A stretch of DNA of 64,000 nucleotides from Trichinella spiralis (taxonomy: Eukaryota > Nematoda > Enoplea > Trichinellida > Trichinellidae). The notes beneath the pieces were generated by a model. The model was not told the DNA's origin and searched no databases. It saw only the letters and a program-made list of their open reading frames with translations. A program made the position numbers and the translations under genes. Location: positions 1,345,137 to 1,409,136 of the forward strand of contig CM012955.1 in the NCBI GenBank assembly GCA_000181795.3, read 5' to 3'. Of the stretch, positions 35,254 through 49,735 are shown one piece after another (within the stretch, counting starts at the first letter, position 1; each line of letters starts with the position of its first letter).

Positions 35254-38200
35254 ATGTACTGAAAGTTGTTCGGAGGCGGCGGTTGCTACCGGCGGTGAGG
35301 CGACTTCTTCTTCGGCTTCGGGCGAACTTTGGGGCGTGCACTTCATGCCTAATGAATTGACTGTCGACGTGCTGCTACCGAACGGCATCGTGATTCCGTT
35401 GTACTGTTGCCGCAATTTCACGCTGCAGACGATCAAAGCGAACGCTTGGAAGCAGGCTCGCGGTTTGCCGCTGTTCAACCGCATGCAGTTGGCGTCGACG
35501 TACGTGTTCGTCATCGTCGGCCGGGACGGTCAAGTCGAGGAGGTGTACGACGAGAGCCGGCGCTTGTGCGACTTGCGCCTGCTCTGGCCGGTGTTGCGGC
35601 TCGTCGAGCCGGACGGCAACGTCGAAGAGCGCAGCCTGAGCAGTCAGATCAGCCAGGCGATCGGTCGACCGTTGAGCGACCTGGACGAGAGTCGAGACCC
35701 GGAACTGATACAAGCGCGCATACAGTACTTCCGGCTCTGCCAGGAGGTGTGCTCGGCCCGAGGCCGGGATTGGAACGAGCACTTGTTGCGCACGTTCTGC
35801 GAACCGGTGGTCGCCGGCGACGACCGGGTGGTCATCGCCGACGGTCCTCCACCACCACCATTGCCGTCACCACTGTTGCTTCTGTGCGTGTGGATACAGC
35901 CCGGCACTGTCGGCACGCCGTCGGTGTCGGAAGGCCACCCGCACAAGATCACGATGAAAGTTCCGACGGTCGCCAAGCCCAGCGACGTCATCCGCGAGAC
36001 GCTGCTGCGCTGGGGGCGGTTGAGCAACAGCGCCCGGCGGTCGTCGTCGTCGTCGGTCGCCGGTGAAATCGACCAGTCGTCGTACGTGCTGAAGCGCGCC
36101 GGCAGACGGTTGTACTTTCTGCGCGACGTCCCACTGGTCAACTACGAGCACGTCACCAAATGCTTAGGGCGTGGTCAGCGACTGGTGAGCGTGGTGCTCG
36201 TGGAAAAGAGCGACCTGCCCGAACAGCAGCCGGCACCGGCGCCGCTGGTGCCTAGCTACGTCAAACGCCAGTCGACCGCCTCGGCCAATGACGACCTCGC
36301 CGGCGCCGTCTGCATGTGGAACATGCATTCACGCCTGCGAATTAAAATCGTCAGCGCCTACTGTATCAATGTGAGCAGCTTCGACGCGGTGTACGTGAAC
36401 GCGGGCGTGTTTTTCGGTCCGGACGCGCTGTGCGTGCGCCGCACCTCGCCCATCGCCTCGTACGCGCTGCGTTGGAACGAGCTGCTCGAATTCGATTTGC
36501 CGATCTCGTGTATACCGCTGTCCGCGCACGTCTCGTTCACCCTGTGCACGGTCCGCCCCAAGAAGCCCAAAGACGAACAACACTGCCCACTGGCCTGGGT
36601 CAACCTGCGGCTCATCGACCACCGGCACCTGCTGATCCAAGGTCGCGTGTCGTTGTACATGTGGCCGTTTGGCAAAGATTTCGACGGCATGTTCAACCAG
36701 CTCGGCCAGAGCGGCCCGAATCCGAGCCGCGACGTGCCCTGTCTGCAGGTCGACTTTGGCTGTCAGCAACGTCGGGTTCGTTTCCCCACGCCAATACAAC
36801 GTGATTTGTTTTTGGCATTTTTCCAAAAACGGCACCGCGAACGACAGGCAAAAAAGCTCCATGCCGGTGGTCGTTCTTGCAGACGCTCCTCCAACTCCAG
36901 CTATTACTCGTCTGCGATGTTTTCCAATAGATCTCGTCGTCGTCGACGACACTTTTCCAAAAATTTTTTGCTTGCCGTCCGAGAAGAAGAAGAGCAACAA
37001 GAAGAAGAAGAAGAAGAAGAAAATGAAGAACACGAAGAACGACAAGAACAACAACAACCAGAAGAAGAAGATGAAGAACAAGAAGAAGTAGTCGAAGAAC
37101 AAGAAGATGATGTAGAAGAAGAAGAAGAAGATGAAGAAGATGATGATGTTGATGATGAAGATGAAGATGATGAAGATGATCAAGAAGATGAAGAAGAGCA
37201 AGAAGATGAAGAAGTACAAGAAGAAAACAATCCTACCACTAGTGGTGAACAGCAGCAGCAGCAGCGACAACTACGACAACCATTCCCTGTCATAAGTGAG
37301 GAGGATCGGAAATTCATCGTCGAAGATTTGTTGAATCGTGATCCACTGCACGAAATAATGCCGGCCGAGAAAAGTTTGGTCTGGCGTTGCAGACATTTCT
37401 GCCAGACACTGCCGCCGTCGTTGCCGAGACTGCTGGACGCGGTCACTTGGACCTGCACCGAGCAAGTGTGCGAGCTGTACTCGCTGCTGGTCGACTGGCC
37501 GGTGGTGGAGCCGGATGTCGCGTTGGAACTGCTAGACGTCAAATATCCGGACACGTACGTGCGTCAGTTCGCGGTGCGTTGCTTGGACATGCGCTTGTCC
37601 GACGACCAGCTGGCCGTGTACTTGATCTACTTGGTCCAGGCGTTGAAGTACGAACCGTTCTTGCAGAGCGATTTGGGCAAGTTCCTGTTGAGGCGGGCAC
37701 TTTTGAAACGCGCCATCGGGCAGAGGTTCTTCTGGTTGCTGCGGGTCGAACTGGAGCACAGTCCGTCGTTGAGGCGGTTCGCGTTGCTGCTCGAAGCCTA
37801 CTGCCGCGGCTGCGGTGCCCACTATTTGAAATCGCTGGTCCGCCAAGTGAACGCCACTGAGAAGCTGGCGACGCTGAACGCGGCCATCAAGGACAAAAAG
37901 GACGACGGCACCAAGCTGCTCTGGGAACGTCTGCGCCAGGCCGACTACGCCGAAGCTTTGCAAAATTTGGACAGTCCACTCGACCACACGGTCAACTTGG
38001 GCACGCTGCTCGTCGACCAGTGCCACGTGATCGGTTCGGCCAAGCGGCCGATTTTGTTGGTCTGGCGCAGCGAGCCGACCACCGGCGAGCCGGACCGTTG
38101 TGTGGAGATTTTGTTCAAAACCGGCGACGATATCCGCCAGGACATGTTGACTTTGCAAGTGCTGCGCATCATGGACAACATCTGGAAATCCGAAGGCAAC

Positions 38201-39058
38201 GACTTTTGCTTGACCCCCTACGACACACTGCCGATGGGTAAACGGGTAGGAATGATCGAAGTTGTCAAACGGTCGAAAACCATTCTTGAAATTCAGACAC
38301 TCGAAGGTCGAATCGGCGCATTCAACGTCGGCTCGTCGACCCTGCTGCACCGCTACATACGCAACAATAATAATAGTAATAGCAGCAACAACAACAACTA
38401 CAACTACAATAGCAATAGCAATAGCAACACCAACACCACTAGCAGCTACAACTACAACTACAACTACAACACCAACAATAATACCACCATGAGCAGCAGA
38501 AGCAGTATCGACTTCGGCAACGATCGGTACGACGCGGCTGTGAGAAGGTTCACACGCTCCTGCGCCGGATACTGCGTGGCGACGTTCGTGCTGGGCATCG
38601 GCGATCGGCATCCGAGCAACATCATGATCACCGACGACGGCCGCATCTTCCACATCGACTTCGGCCACTTTCTCGGCCATTACAAGAAGAAGCTCGGCAT
38701 TACCCGGGAACGGGTGCCGTTCGTGCTGACCGAAGACTTTTTGCGCATCATCGCCAAAGGTGCCGACAACGTGAAAAAGAGCAAAGAATTTGAACAATTC
38801 CAACGACTCTGTTCCGAAGCGTACCTGATCTTGCACCGGCAAAGTCGGCTGTTCGTCACTTTGTTCACGATGATGCTCTGCATGGGCATACCGGAATTGC
38901 AGAAACTGGAAGACGTGAACTATTTGCGGAAAACGCTGGCCGTCGACAAGACCGATCCGGAAGCGTTGAAGTACTTCAACGAACGCTTGAACGAAGCATA
39001 CGAAGGAGGCTGGACAACCAAAGTCGACTGGTTCTTCCACTCTGTCAAGCACCTTTGA
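35254..39058 (+). CDS. Class IA phosphoinositide 3-kinase catalytic subunit (p110), 5' end unresolved
   Basis: Phosphorylates PI(4,5)P2 to PIP3 downstream of receptor tyrosine kinases; nematode AGE-1 is the worm family member. One open exon of 3.8 kb begins at the acceptor CCATTTCAG and ends in TGA. Order: adaptor-binding domain (SGELWGVHFMPNELTVDVLL), Ras-binding domain, C2 (LRIKIVSAYCINV ...), helical domain (RDPLHEIMPAEKSLVWRCRHFC), kinase domain with FKTGDDIRQDML, catalytic GDRHPSNIM and activation-loop DFGHFLGHYKKKLG. The end, WTTKVDWFFHSVKHL, is the family C terminus. About 110 acidic/low-complexity residues (Glu/Asp runs, 36800-37310) sit in the C2-helical linker, and about 50 Asn/Ser/Thr/Tyr residues (38360-38490) sit inside the kinase domain. 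The frame upstream of 35254 contains no suitable ATG before the conserved start, so a small first exon is missing. Confidence 0.93.
36980..37245. repeat. In-frame GAA/GAT repeat coding poly-acidic linker
   Basis: Purine-rich triplet array in the PI3K exon, coding about 85 mostly Glu/Asp/Gln residues. Composition is AG-rich, unlike the G+C-rich coding DNA on both sides. Confidence 0.9.
38362..38490. repeat. In-frame AAC/AAT/AGC repeat in PI3K kinase domain
   Basis: Triplet-based array coding an Asn/Ser/Tyr/Thr-rich insertion between HRYIR and the DRYDAAVRRFTRSCAGYC helix; other p110 proteins have only a short loop here. Confidence 0.9.
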
Positions 39059-39184
39059 AGCCATTTTTTTCACCCGGTGAACAAACAACTAACTTCTCAT
39101 TCTATCTACAGCAGACACTCTTTTTTTACTTACACGCTTTATATTTTATTTATTTATTTTGCATTCTGAAATACCCACGCACGT

Positions 39185-39290
39185 ACTATACACACACACA
39201 AACACACACATATATATATATATATATGTGTGTGTGTATGTATGTATGTATGCATATATATATATATATACGTATGTATGTATGTATATA
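39185..39290. repeat. Compound CA/TA/TATG microsatellite
   Basis: Runs of CA, TA, TG and TATG in the space between the convergent PI3K and U2SURP 3' ends. Confidence 0.85.
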
Positions 39291-39440
39291 TCTATTAAAA
39301 TTCATCAGTGAATTTGAATAAATACAGCAGTAACATTTCGTTCGCTGTTTGCATGCTCGTTGTCCTTGCCATTTCAATCTCAAATGTATTTCATCACATT
39401 CTGAGCTCAAAAATAAAGAAAGAAAGAAACAAATGCCGAA

Positions 39441-43780
<4,340 letters not shown>

Positions 43781-45131
43781 GCTGCTGGTCTAGAAAATCT
43801 CACAAAAATTTTACAGAATGGCACTTGGAAAACAATGCAAACAATCAAGTTACAATGCTAAACTACAGTAAGCAATAATCAACTTGTCAATGCAATGTAT
43901 ACTGAAAATAATCTATTTTTAAATAAAATATTCTCCTATAACTTAAAAGTTCAAATATTATAACTAAAAAGCTCTAAATAGCTTTATTTAAAAATCGAAC
44001 TTCTACAGTAATTTGAATAGCATTTCCATGTTTAGGACTGAATAAGTTTATAAAAATAATAAAAGTATTATATTTAAAAAGAAAAATGCACTCTAAAATT
44101 AATTATATATTATTAAATATATTTTATATGCATGTTCATTTTTGGGTAAAACTTCGATTCTGTTCTTATTGTTCATAATTGGAAAAATTTAAATTTAATT
44201 CAATTTCTAATTTATTTTATTTATTTTAATAAATATTTTGATAAACTGATTTTTGGTTAATTTTTTCGCGTTTGTGTTTTCAATTTGCATCATAAATTGT
44301 AAAAATTATTTCACAAAAATCAAAATAAAATAATTTGACACTCAGAAGAATGAACTGTGCGATGAAATAGCAGTTTGAAATGTTCAAATGCTTGTTGCAA
44401 TGACTGTTTGTCAAAAAAGTTACTTAATGTCCCTGCTTTTCTTTAATCAACTTTCGGCTGTAAAGTAAGGTAGTTAACCCGTTGCGTTGTTTTGCTTCAT
44501 ATTGCTTGCATCAGAACAAGTGGGCGTTTGTGATCGTGAATCTTCCAATTTGCGGATGATGATAGCATTTGTTGTGTAATCCGAGCTTTGGTGGCTTCGA
44601 CAGAAGCACGCTGTGCGTTTGTTTGCGAACAATAATTGGACTGGCTTATTTTTGATTTGAATTGGCGTCGGTTGGAATAGTTGCATTGGGACAGTTTGTT
44701 TGAAACTGTTGTTCGAGTTGTGCAATTGCTTTGGTGGTCGATCGCGTTATTTTTGCTTGTTGATTTAGCTGCGTTTTAGGAGGAACGCGCGATTTCAAAT
44801 TCAGGTCAAAGTTTCTATTCAAACAGGCGCGGGTAGAGAATTGCGTTTGATATATCGAAGTTGAAAAAGCTGCAATTTTGTTTAATGAAAAAGCGGGCTG
44901 TTGTGTGAAATGTACAATTTCCACGCCATTGATTGACATTTGATAAATTTAATAATTAGGGAAAGATTTTACCATAGTTGGAGTTTGGTTGGAATTGCCC
45001 TTGCGTTCGCGTACTTTGCTGGCGCGAATTGAAATCGTTTGGTTGACCTAATTAATGGTCATTAATGGCTTGATCAGTTCTAGTAACAATTGGGACCGGT
45101 GAATTGCCGTTGCTAGAATTATTTCGACGAA
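43781..45131. other. Intergenic between U2SURP and the Arg-rich repeat gene
   Basis: Left part is AT-rich. The right part (about 44450-44950) is more balanced in composition and holds overlapping minus-strand frames rich in Gln/Asn/Thr, without recognisable domains. It probably contains promoter sequence or untranslated exons for the divergent genes. Confidence 0.45.
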
Positions 45132-46502
45132 ATGGGGCATCGTCGTCGACGCAACAGTGGCCGACGCCGAAGCCACCGACGCTGGGATGCAGACGTTCTC
45201 GACCGACCCGCCCAGACTCACCAGCAGCCGGTCGTCAATAGCTACGAGTCCAGAACTGCCGACGAAACCGAGCCGCATGCGGACCGCGAGCCGCATATCC
45301 GACCGCGGTTGAATAATCACCACGCCGGCTCTAGGGGCACCCGTCGTCGAAGCCAACAATCCGCCGACAACCACAACAAACGCAAGAGTGGTCGGGTGCG
45401 TGGCCGACGCAGTCGCGACCGTATCACATCCGCTGCGTTGGAAAACGGCGGTGACCCGAGGGTTCCAGTCTTAACTTCGGACGGCCGGCGACCCAGCGCC
45501 AACAACAACAGGCGAACCGATAAACTGCGCCACGTCGACGCTCGCGTTGCTGAAACACACGCCGATGGTCGCCTCTCCCGGACCGATGGTCGCCTCTCCC
45601 GGGCCGATGGTCGCCTCTCCCGGGCCGATGGTCGCCCCTCCCGCTCCGATGGTCGCCCCTCCCGCTCCGATGGTCGCCCCTCTCGCTCCGATGGTCGCCT
45701 CTCCGATTGTCACCATTCTTCGCCCCCTACTGGCCATTTGTCTAGCACCGCCGGCCAAGCCCACGTCCGTACTGGTAGAACTCGAGCCGGCACCGGCGGC
45801 GGCCGAAAAGGAAGACCTCGCCTCGACGAGTCTCGCAGCAGCAACTCGCGCAGAATGGAGCGCCCACACGGCAGCAAGCGTACTCGCCGTTCTTCCACGC
45901 GCCGGACGACTGCCGCTACATCGAACACTGCGCGTGGACGCACACGCCAAGCCAGGATGCGACGTGATGCGCTTGAAACGGGTCTGGATCGGGTCGACAG
46001 TAATCCGGATCGCACTACGGGCCGTCATTGGCGATCGCAACTAAACCGCCACGACCAACTCGACGCCAACACTGACGCTCCTGATGCGGATGCTGATACT
46101 GACAGTCTGCGAAATTTTGATGGTAAAATAAGCGAACTTTTTTTCTGTCGTTGCTAATTTGAAATAAATTAATTCTCTGCTTTTTCTTTCTCTTTCCCAG
46201 AAAATAATGATGATCTGTCGATGAGAGAGGTGACCAATGTCGACATCAGGAATATGGGTTCGATGGTGGCTGGCCAGTCGTTTTTTAAAGTGAAAAATTT
46301 CAAATCGTTGTCCAGCACCAATTACATTCGTCTCAAGATGTTGAAACGTTTCGAAAGACTCTATCGCAAAGGGTGTCATTACGAGGAAAGTTTGCTTCGT
46401 AAAATGCGAAGCACCACCGTCGAACCGCCGGTCGACGAAACGATCTATCACAAATCAATACTGATAGTGTCGAGGCGACGATTTCACAGAGCCAAATGTT
46501 AA
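45132..46502 (+). CDS. Unrecognised Arg-rich protein with heptapeptide repeats, two exons
   Basis: Exon 1 is 45132-46122 and exon 2 is 46201-46502 (donor GGTAAAAT, acceptor CTTTCCCAG); together 430 codons in one frame. Residues 1-330 are low-complexity and basic (Arg/Ser/Asp/Thr/Gly). They include seven tandem copies of a seven-residue unit of the form DGRLSRA/DGRPSRS (about residues 145-193). Exon 2 codes a different, complex-looking 100-residue tail (FFKVKNFKSL, YIRLKMLKRFERLYRKG, YEESLLRKM, SILIVSRRRFHRAKC) that looks like a folded or helical basic domain. No family is recognised and I assign no function. The splice joining a low-complexity exon in frame to a complex one is the main support. 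Base composition is far richer in G+C than neighbouring DNA. Confidence 0.55.
45564..45710. repeat. Seven tandem copies of a 21-bp unit
   Basis: Units start at 45564, 45585, 45606, 45627, 45648, 45669 and 45690. Each begins GATGGTCGCC and differs at a few positions. Because 21 is a multiple of three, several frames stay open: DGRLSRA in the gene frame, MVASPGP in another, EATIGPG on the other strand. Confidence 0.95.
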
Positions 46503-47588
46503 AATTTTTGCCTTCATGTCACTTAACTCACCAATTTCTGTATTTTGCACTATGGCATTTTTTTGACCATACAATAGAGCTGGTCTTGCTTTAGTAAATT
46601 GAAAATGTATATATTTTTTTCTTTTTTTGTTAAATTAACAACAATCTTTCAATCGATCACGTCGATCGTGCTCAATATTCGATTCAATCACTGACAACGA
46701 CACTTTTACAACCATTGGATCTTTTTTTTATATATAAAGCTGAAAATTTAACTTCCATTCTTTCATAATATTGGCAAAATTCTTGACGTGGAAAATCTGA
46801 TCAATTGCCGTTTTCTATTAGCGGAATTTGTTTTGTACTTGAAAATTAAATACTGTACTTTAGCATTATAGCAAACCAACGGTTGCAAATTCGGAACGCT
46901 TTTAACGTCGTGATAATATATATATATATTATAAGCTTCAAATACAATTTAATTCATTTTTACCGTAAAAAATCCAGTAATTACAAACAACTGACGCATT
47001 TACAATTTAAGTGTAGACACTTTTGCACGTATGAATTAGCCATCCATAAGAGCTAACAAACAATAAATACGCTGAATAAAATTTGGTGGATTCTTCCAAG
47101 TTGAAGATTATTTTTCAAAATTCAGCTCAATCAACTGTCAGTTTGTTTCAACTCTCGACATCATGCGTTAAACTTTTTCTCTTGAGAATTGTCAATAAAA
47201 TGACAAACATGTGTGTATATATACATGTATATATATACTTCACAGTCGATGAAATTTCTGAACAATTTCTAAAAATCTGAACAGTAATATTTAACACCCG
47301 TTGATTGAAAACGAAGTTGAAAATTTCAATATAATCAGTAAGTATCACGCAGTAATATCGCAATATTTTGTATAATCATTGGTAAAAGTAACACACATTA
47401 TTACGCAGTTGCAGAAAAAATGTACACGTATTTAAAAAAACATCATACTGTTGTACATTATGCAAATTTTGAATTTACGCAAGCCATTTGTTCAAATGTG
47501 CAATTATCATTGTTAATTATTGAAGATATGAAAAATAAAGAAAAGCAAAATGACTAATAAAGATTTTTTAATTGTCCAAAGCATCCAT
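46503..47588. other. Intergenic, convergent Arg-rich gene and WDR61
   Basis: AT-rich spacer with 3' UTRs of both converging genes and a short (TA)n near 46917-46929. No coding frame is supported. Confidence 0.5.
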
Positions 47589-48967
47589 TTAAATTTCTCT
47601 GTAAAAGTTCATTGTTTCATCATCTGAGACAGAAAGGAGGCGAGTGCCATCATGGTTGAAATTCGCTGACCAAACCTGAAAATGCATATAAGTAATTATT
47701 CGCGGAATGAAACTTCTAAAACAGCCATTTACATGGGAGACGTGATCAGCCAAAGTTTGAATGCACCTTCCTGTGGTCATATCCCAAATTTTCACAGTGT
47801 GATCACTTGATGCAGATGCAAACACATCTGGATTTTGTGAAACGGCGATGTCAGTAACAAAAGATAAGTGCCCGTAAGAGGAAGTGATGACATTGGGGAA
47901 TGAACCACTTTAAAATACAGTCGAAATATTAAAATAAGCAAAATAAACAAACTGTTCTCACATGTCCCAAACTTTGATGTTTTTATCCTCTGAACCACTA
48001 AATAAAAGCTTTGAATCACAACTGAAAGTCAGTCCACGTATGGACCTGGTATGAGCTAAAAATAACCAAGAAATAAAATTTATAAGAACAAGTTGTCTTT
48101 ATAGAATATTTCAAATTTGGCTTGCCTTCACCAGAACCGATAAGCTGATATGACTCAGTATCGTACAAGTAAACGATACCTTCATTCGAACCAACAGCAA
48201 TGTATTTACCATCAGGCGACTAAACATTAATATCAAAACAAAGAAAATACATTTAAATAAATAATAATATGACTAACATAATCAAGAGAATAGTAGTATC
48301 TTGTTGTCGATTCGCTTTCATAAACTCTTTCTCCTGTCATCATTTTGAACACCAAAAATTTCCCATGTCTGCTGCATGTAACGACCAAATCTCCATCTGG
48401 CGATAAAACGGCCAAAGAATTTTCCATAGGATCACACTGGATGCTACTAAATTGCTCACCAGTTGTTGGATCCCAAACATTCATCAGATTATCCGTCGAA
48501 GCAGAGACCATATCTAGAAGTTTTCGAAAGGATAACTTTTTATTGTATAGCATTCATACTTTTAAAAAATTGCTTTTCCACACAGCAAGCATTAATGCAG
48601 TTATCCCCTGAAAGAATAATTTCTGCCAAAAAGAAAAAATTTACATCTTCCGTCAGGCGTTGCTTTTGTACAAGCGACTGGTCCAATGTGCCCTTCCAGA
48701 AGACGCGTCGCTACGAACCCTCTGCCTCGTCTGAAATAACTACTCAGCAATACAAAGAGTTTAAAATTTTCAAAACTTACTCTCTTTGCCACACTATCAT
48801 ATTATTATCCAAACCAGCTGTAACAATATATTCTTCAGATCCCTTCCTCGACCAGCAGCTAGTCAAAATGCCATCAGAATGCACTAAAAACTTCATGTTA
48901 AAACTATTCCTGATGTTAAAAATTTTTTTTAAATACCATCTTCAACTTTATGTACAAGTCGAAACAT
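47589..48967 (-). CDS. WDR61: WDR61/SKI8, seven-bladed WD-repeat protein
   Basis: Subunit of the cytoplasmic Ski complex that feeds RNA to the exosome, also found in the PAF1 complex. Exons (minus): 48937-48967 (ATG at 48967), 48781-48883, 48645-48730, 48278-48513, 48126-48219, 47962-48055, 47733-47907 and 47589-47675; 301 residues (human 305). WD blades are visible as AGLDNNMIVWQ, ASTDNLMNVWD, SPDGKYIAVGSNEGIVYLYD, GSEDKNIKVWD, ASSDHTVKIWD and SVSDDETMNFY. The sequence aligns along its length with human WDR61, including the terminal DHVSHVWSANFNHDGTRLLS. The intron 48056-48125 needs a GC donor (AAG|GCAAGC); the nearest GT alternative would delete three conserved residues. Confidence 0.92.
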
Positions 48968-49369
48968 CTTTGAAGTAAAAAATCCGCCGTGGTACAACCA
49001 AAAATTCTCACGAAGGTAAATTACAGTATTAAAAATGCTCAAGCTTAATTTAAAATTTTATAACAAGTAAAAACAAAAGTAATTACATAGAATAAAAAAT
49101 TTTTTAATATGATAATGCTTTTATTTTTACATAATATAAATATTGAAACATTGTTTGTAAAATTTTTTCTTCGAATCAAAACAAGATTACTGTTGATATG
49201 ATTTGTTGAGAAATCTCTTCTCAATACTTGCTCATCACTATCTAAAAATCCCCGTGGCAACAAAACATTGCTCCTGGTACGAAAACAACAATTGCGCAAC
49301 GCCAGTTGCACCCCTTGTTTTTCTCAATGGAAAACAATGGAATAGCAATTAAGCGGTGAAAAGGTCAGC
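48968..49369. other. Spacer between WDR61 and solo LTR
   Basis: About 400 bp upstream of WDR61, AT-rich on the left and of mixed composition towards the LTR. Presumably includes the WDR61 promoter. No coding feature. Confidence 0.45.
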
Positions 49370-49373
49370 GTCC

Positions 49374-49731
49374 TGTCATATATCTGCCACAACTCCGGTG
49401 GTCAGTTGCTGAAAAGGCGTCAAAGTGAAATGTGGCTGACAGCGCGCCTGTTCAGACCCCGGCTAAGCTGCACAGTCTGAGGGATTGCGCAACCAAGCCG
49501 ATTTTCTAATTACTTTTCGATGATCTAGGTCGCCAGACGCGGAGTGAGGTCAAGAAAAGGATATAAATACAAGTGCGGAGGGAGGAGGGACAATAACACG
49601 GAATACTCCGTATCACGTACCGCCCGAACTGTTTTTCTCTCGCCATATCACTGCTATTACTTACTGTTCATTTGAATAAACCTATTCTTCGTTAGATCGA
49701 TTGTCGTTAATTTCTATAAATATCCTATACA
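49374..49731 (+). mobile_element. Solo LTR of a retrotransposon
   Basis: A 358-bp block bounded by TGT...ACA and flanked by the same 4-bp sequence GTCC at 49370-49373 and 49732-49735 (target-site duplication). Inside, in the order expected for an LTR, are a complex G+C-richer 5' half, a TATAAA box at about 49562 and an AATAAA poly(A) signal at 49675. Composition is unlike the surrounding AT-rich DNA. There is no primer-binding-site or gag/pol sequence next to it, so it is a recombination-derived solo LTR. A 4-bp duplication suits Ty3/Gypsy or Bel-Pao elements; which one cannot be told. Orientation follows the TATA/AATAAA order. Confidence 0.75.
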
Positions 49732-49735
49732 GTCC

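Noticed and set aside
35644-36141. Long minus-strand and alternative-frame ORFs across the PI3K exon (also 37532-39088)
   Set aside because: They are shadows of the G+C-rich PI3K frame. Only the plus frame carries conserved kinase and C2 motifs.
44474-44939. Two overlapping minus-strand Gln/Asn-rich ORFs
   Set aside because: They are in different frames, end in stops without usable splice joins and have no recognisable domain.
45471-46040. Minus-strand 189-codon ORF with EATIGPG repeats
   Set aside because: It arises from the 21-bp repeat being a multiple of three. It does not splice to anything sensible, whereas the plus frame does.
49370-49735. Full-length LTR retrotransposon with gag/pol
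   Set aside because: No second LTR, primer-binding site or pol-like frame is present next to the LTR. The flanking duplication directly borders the single LTR.
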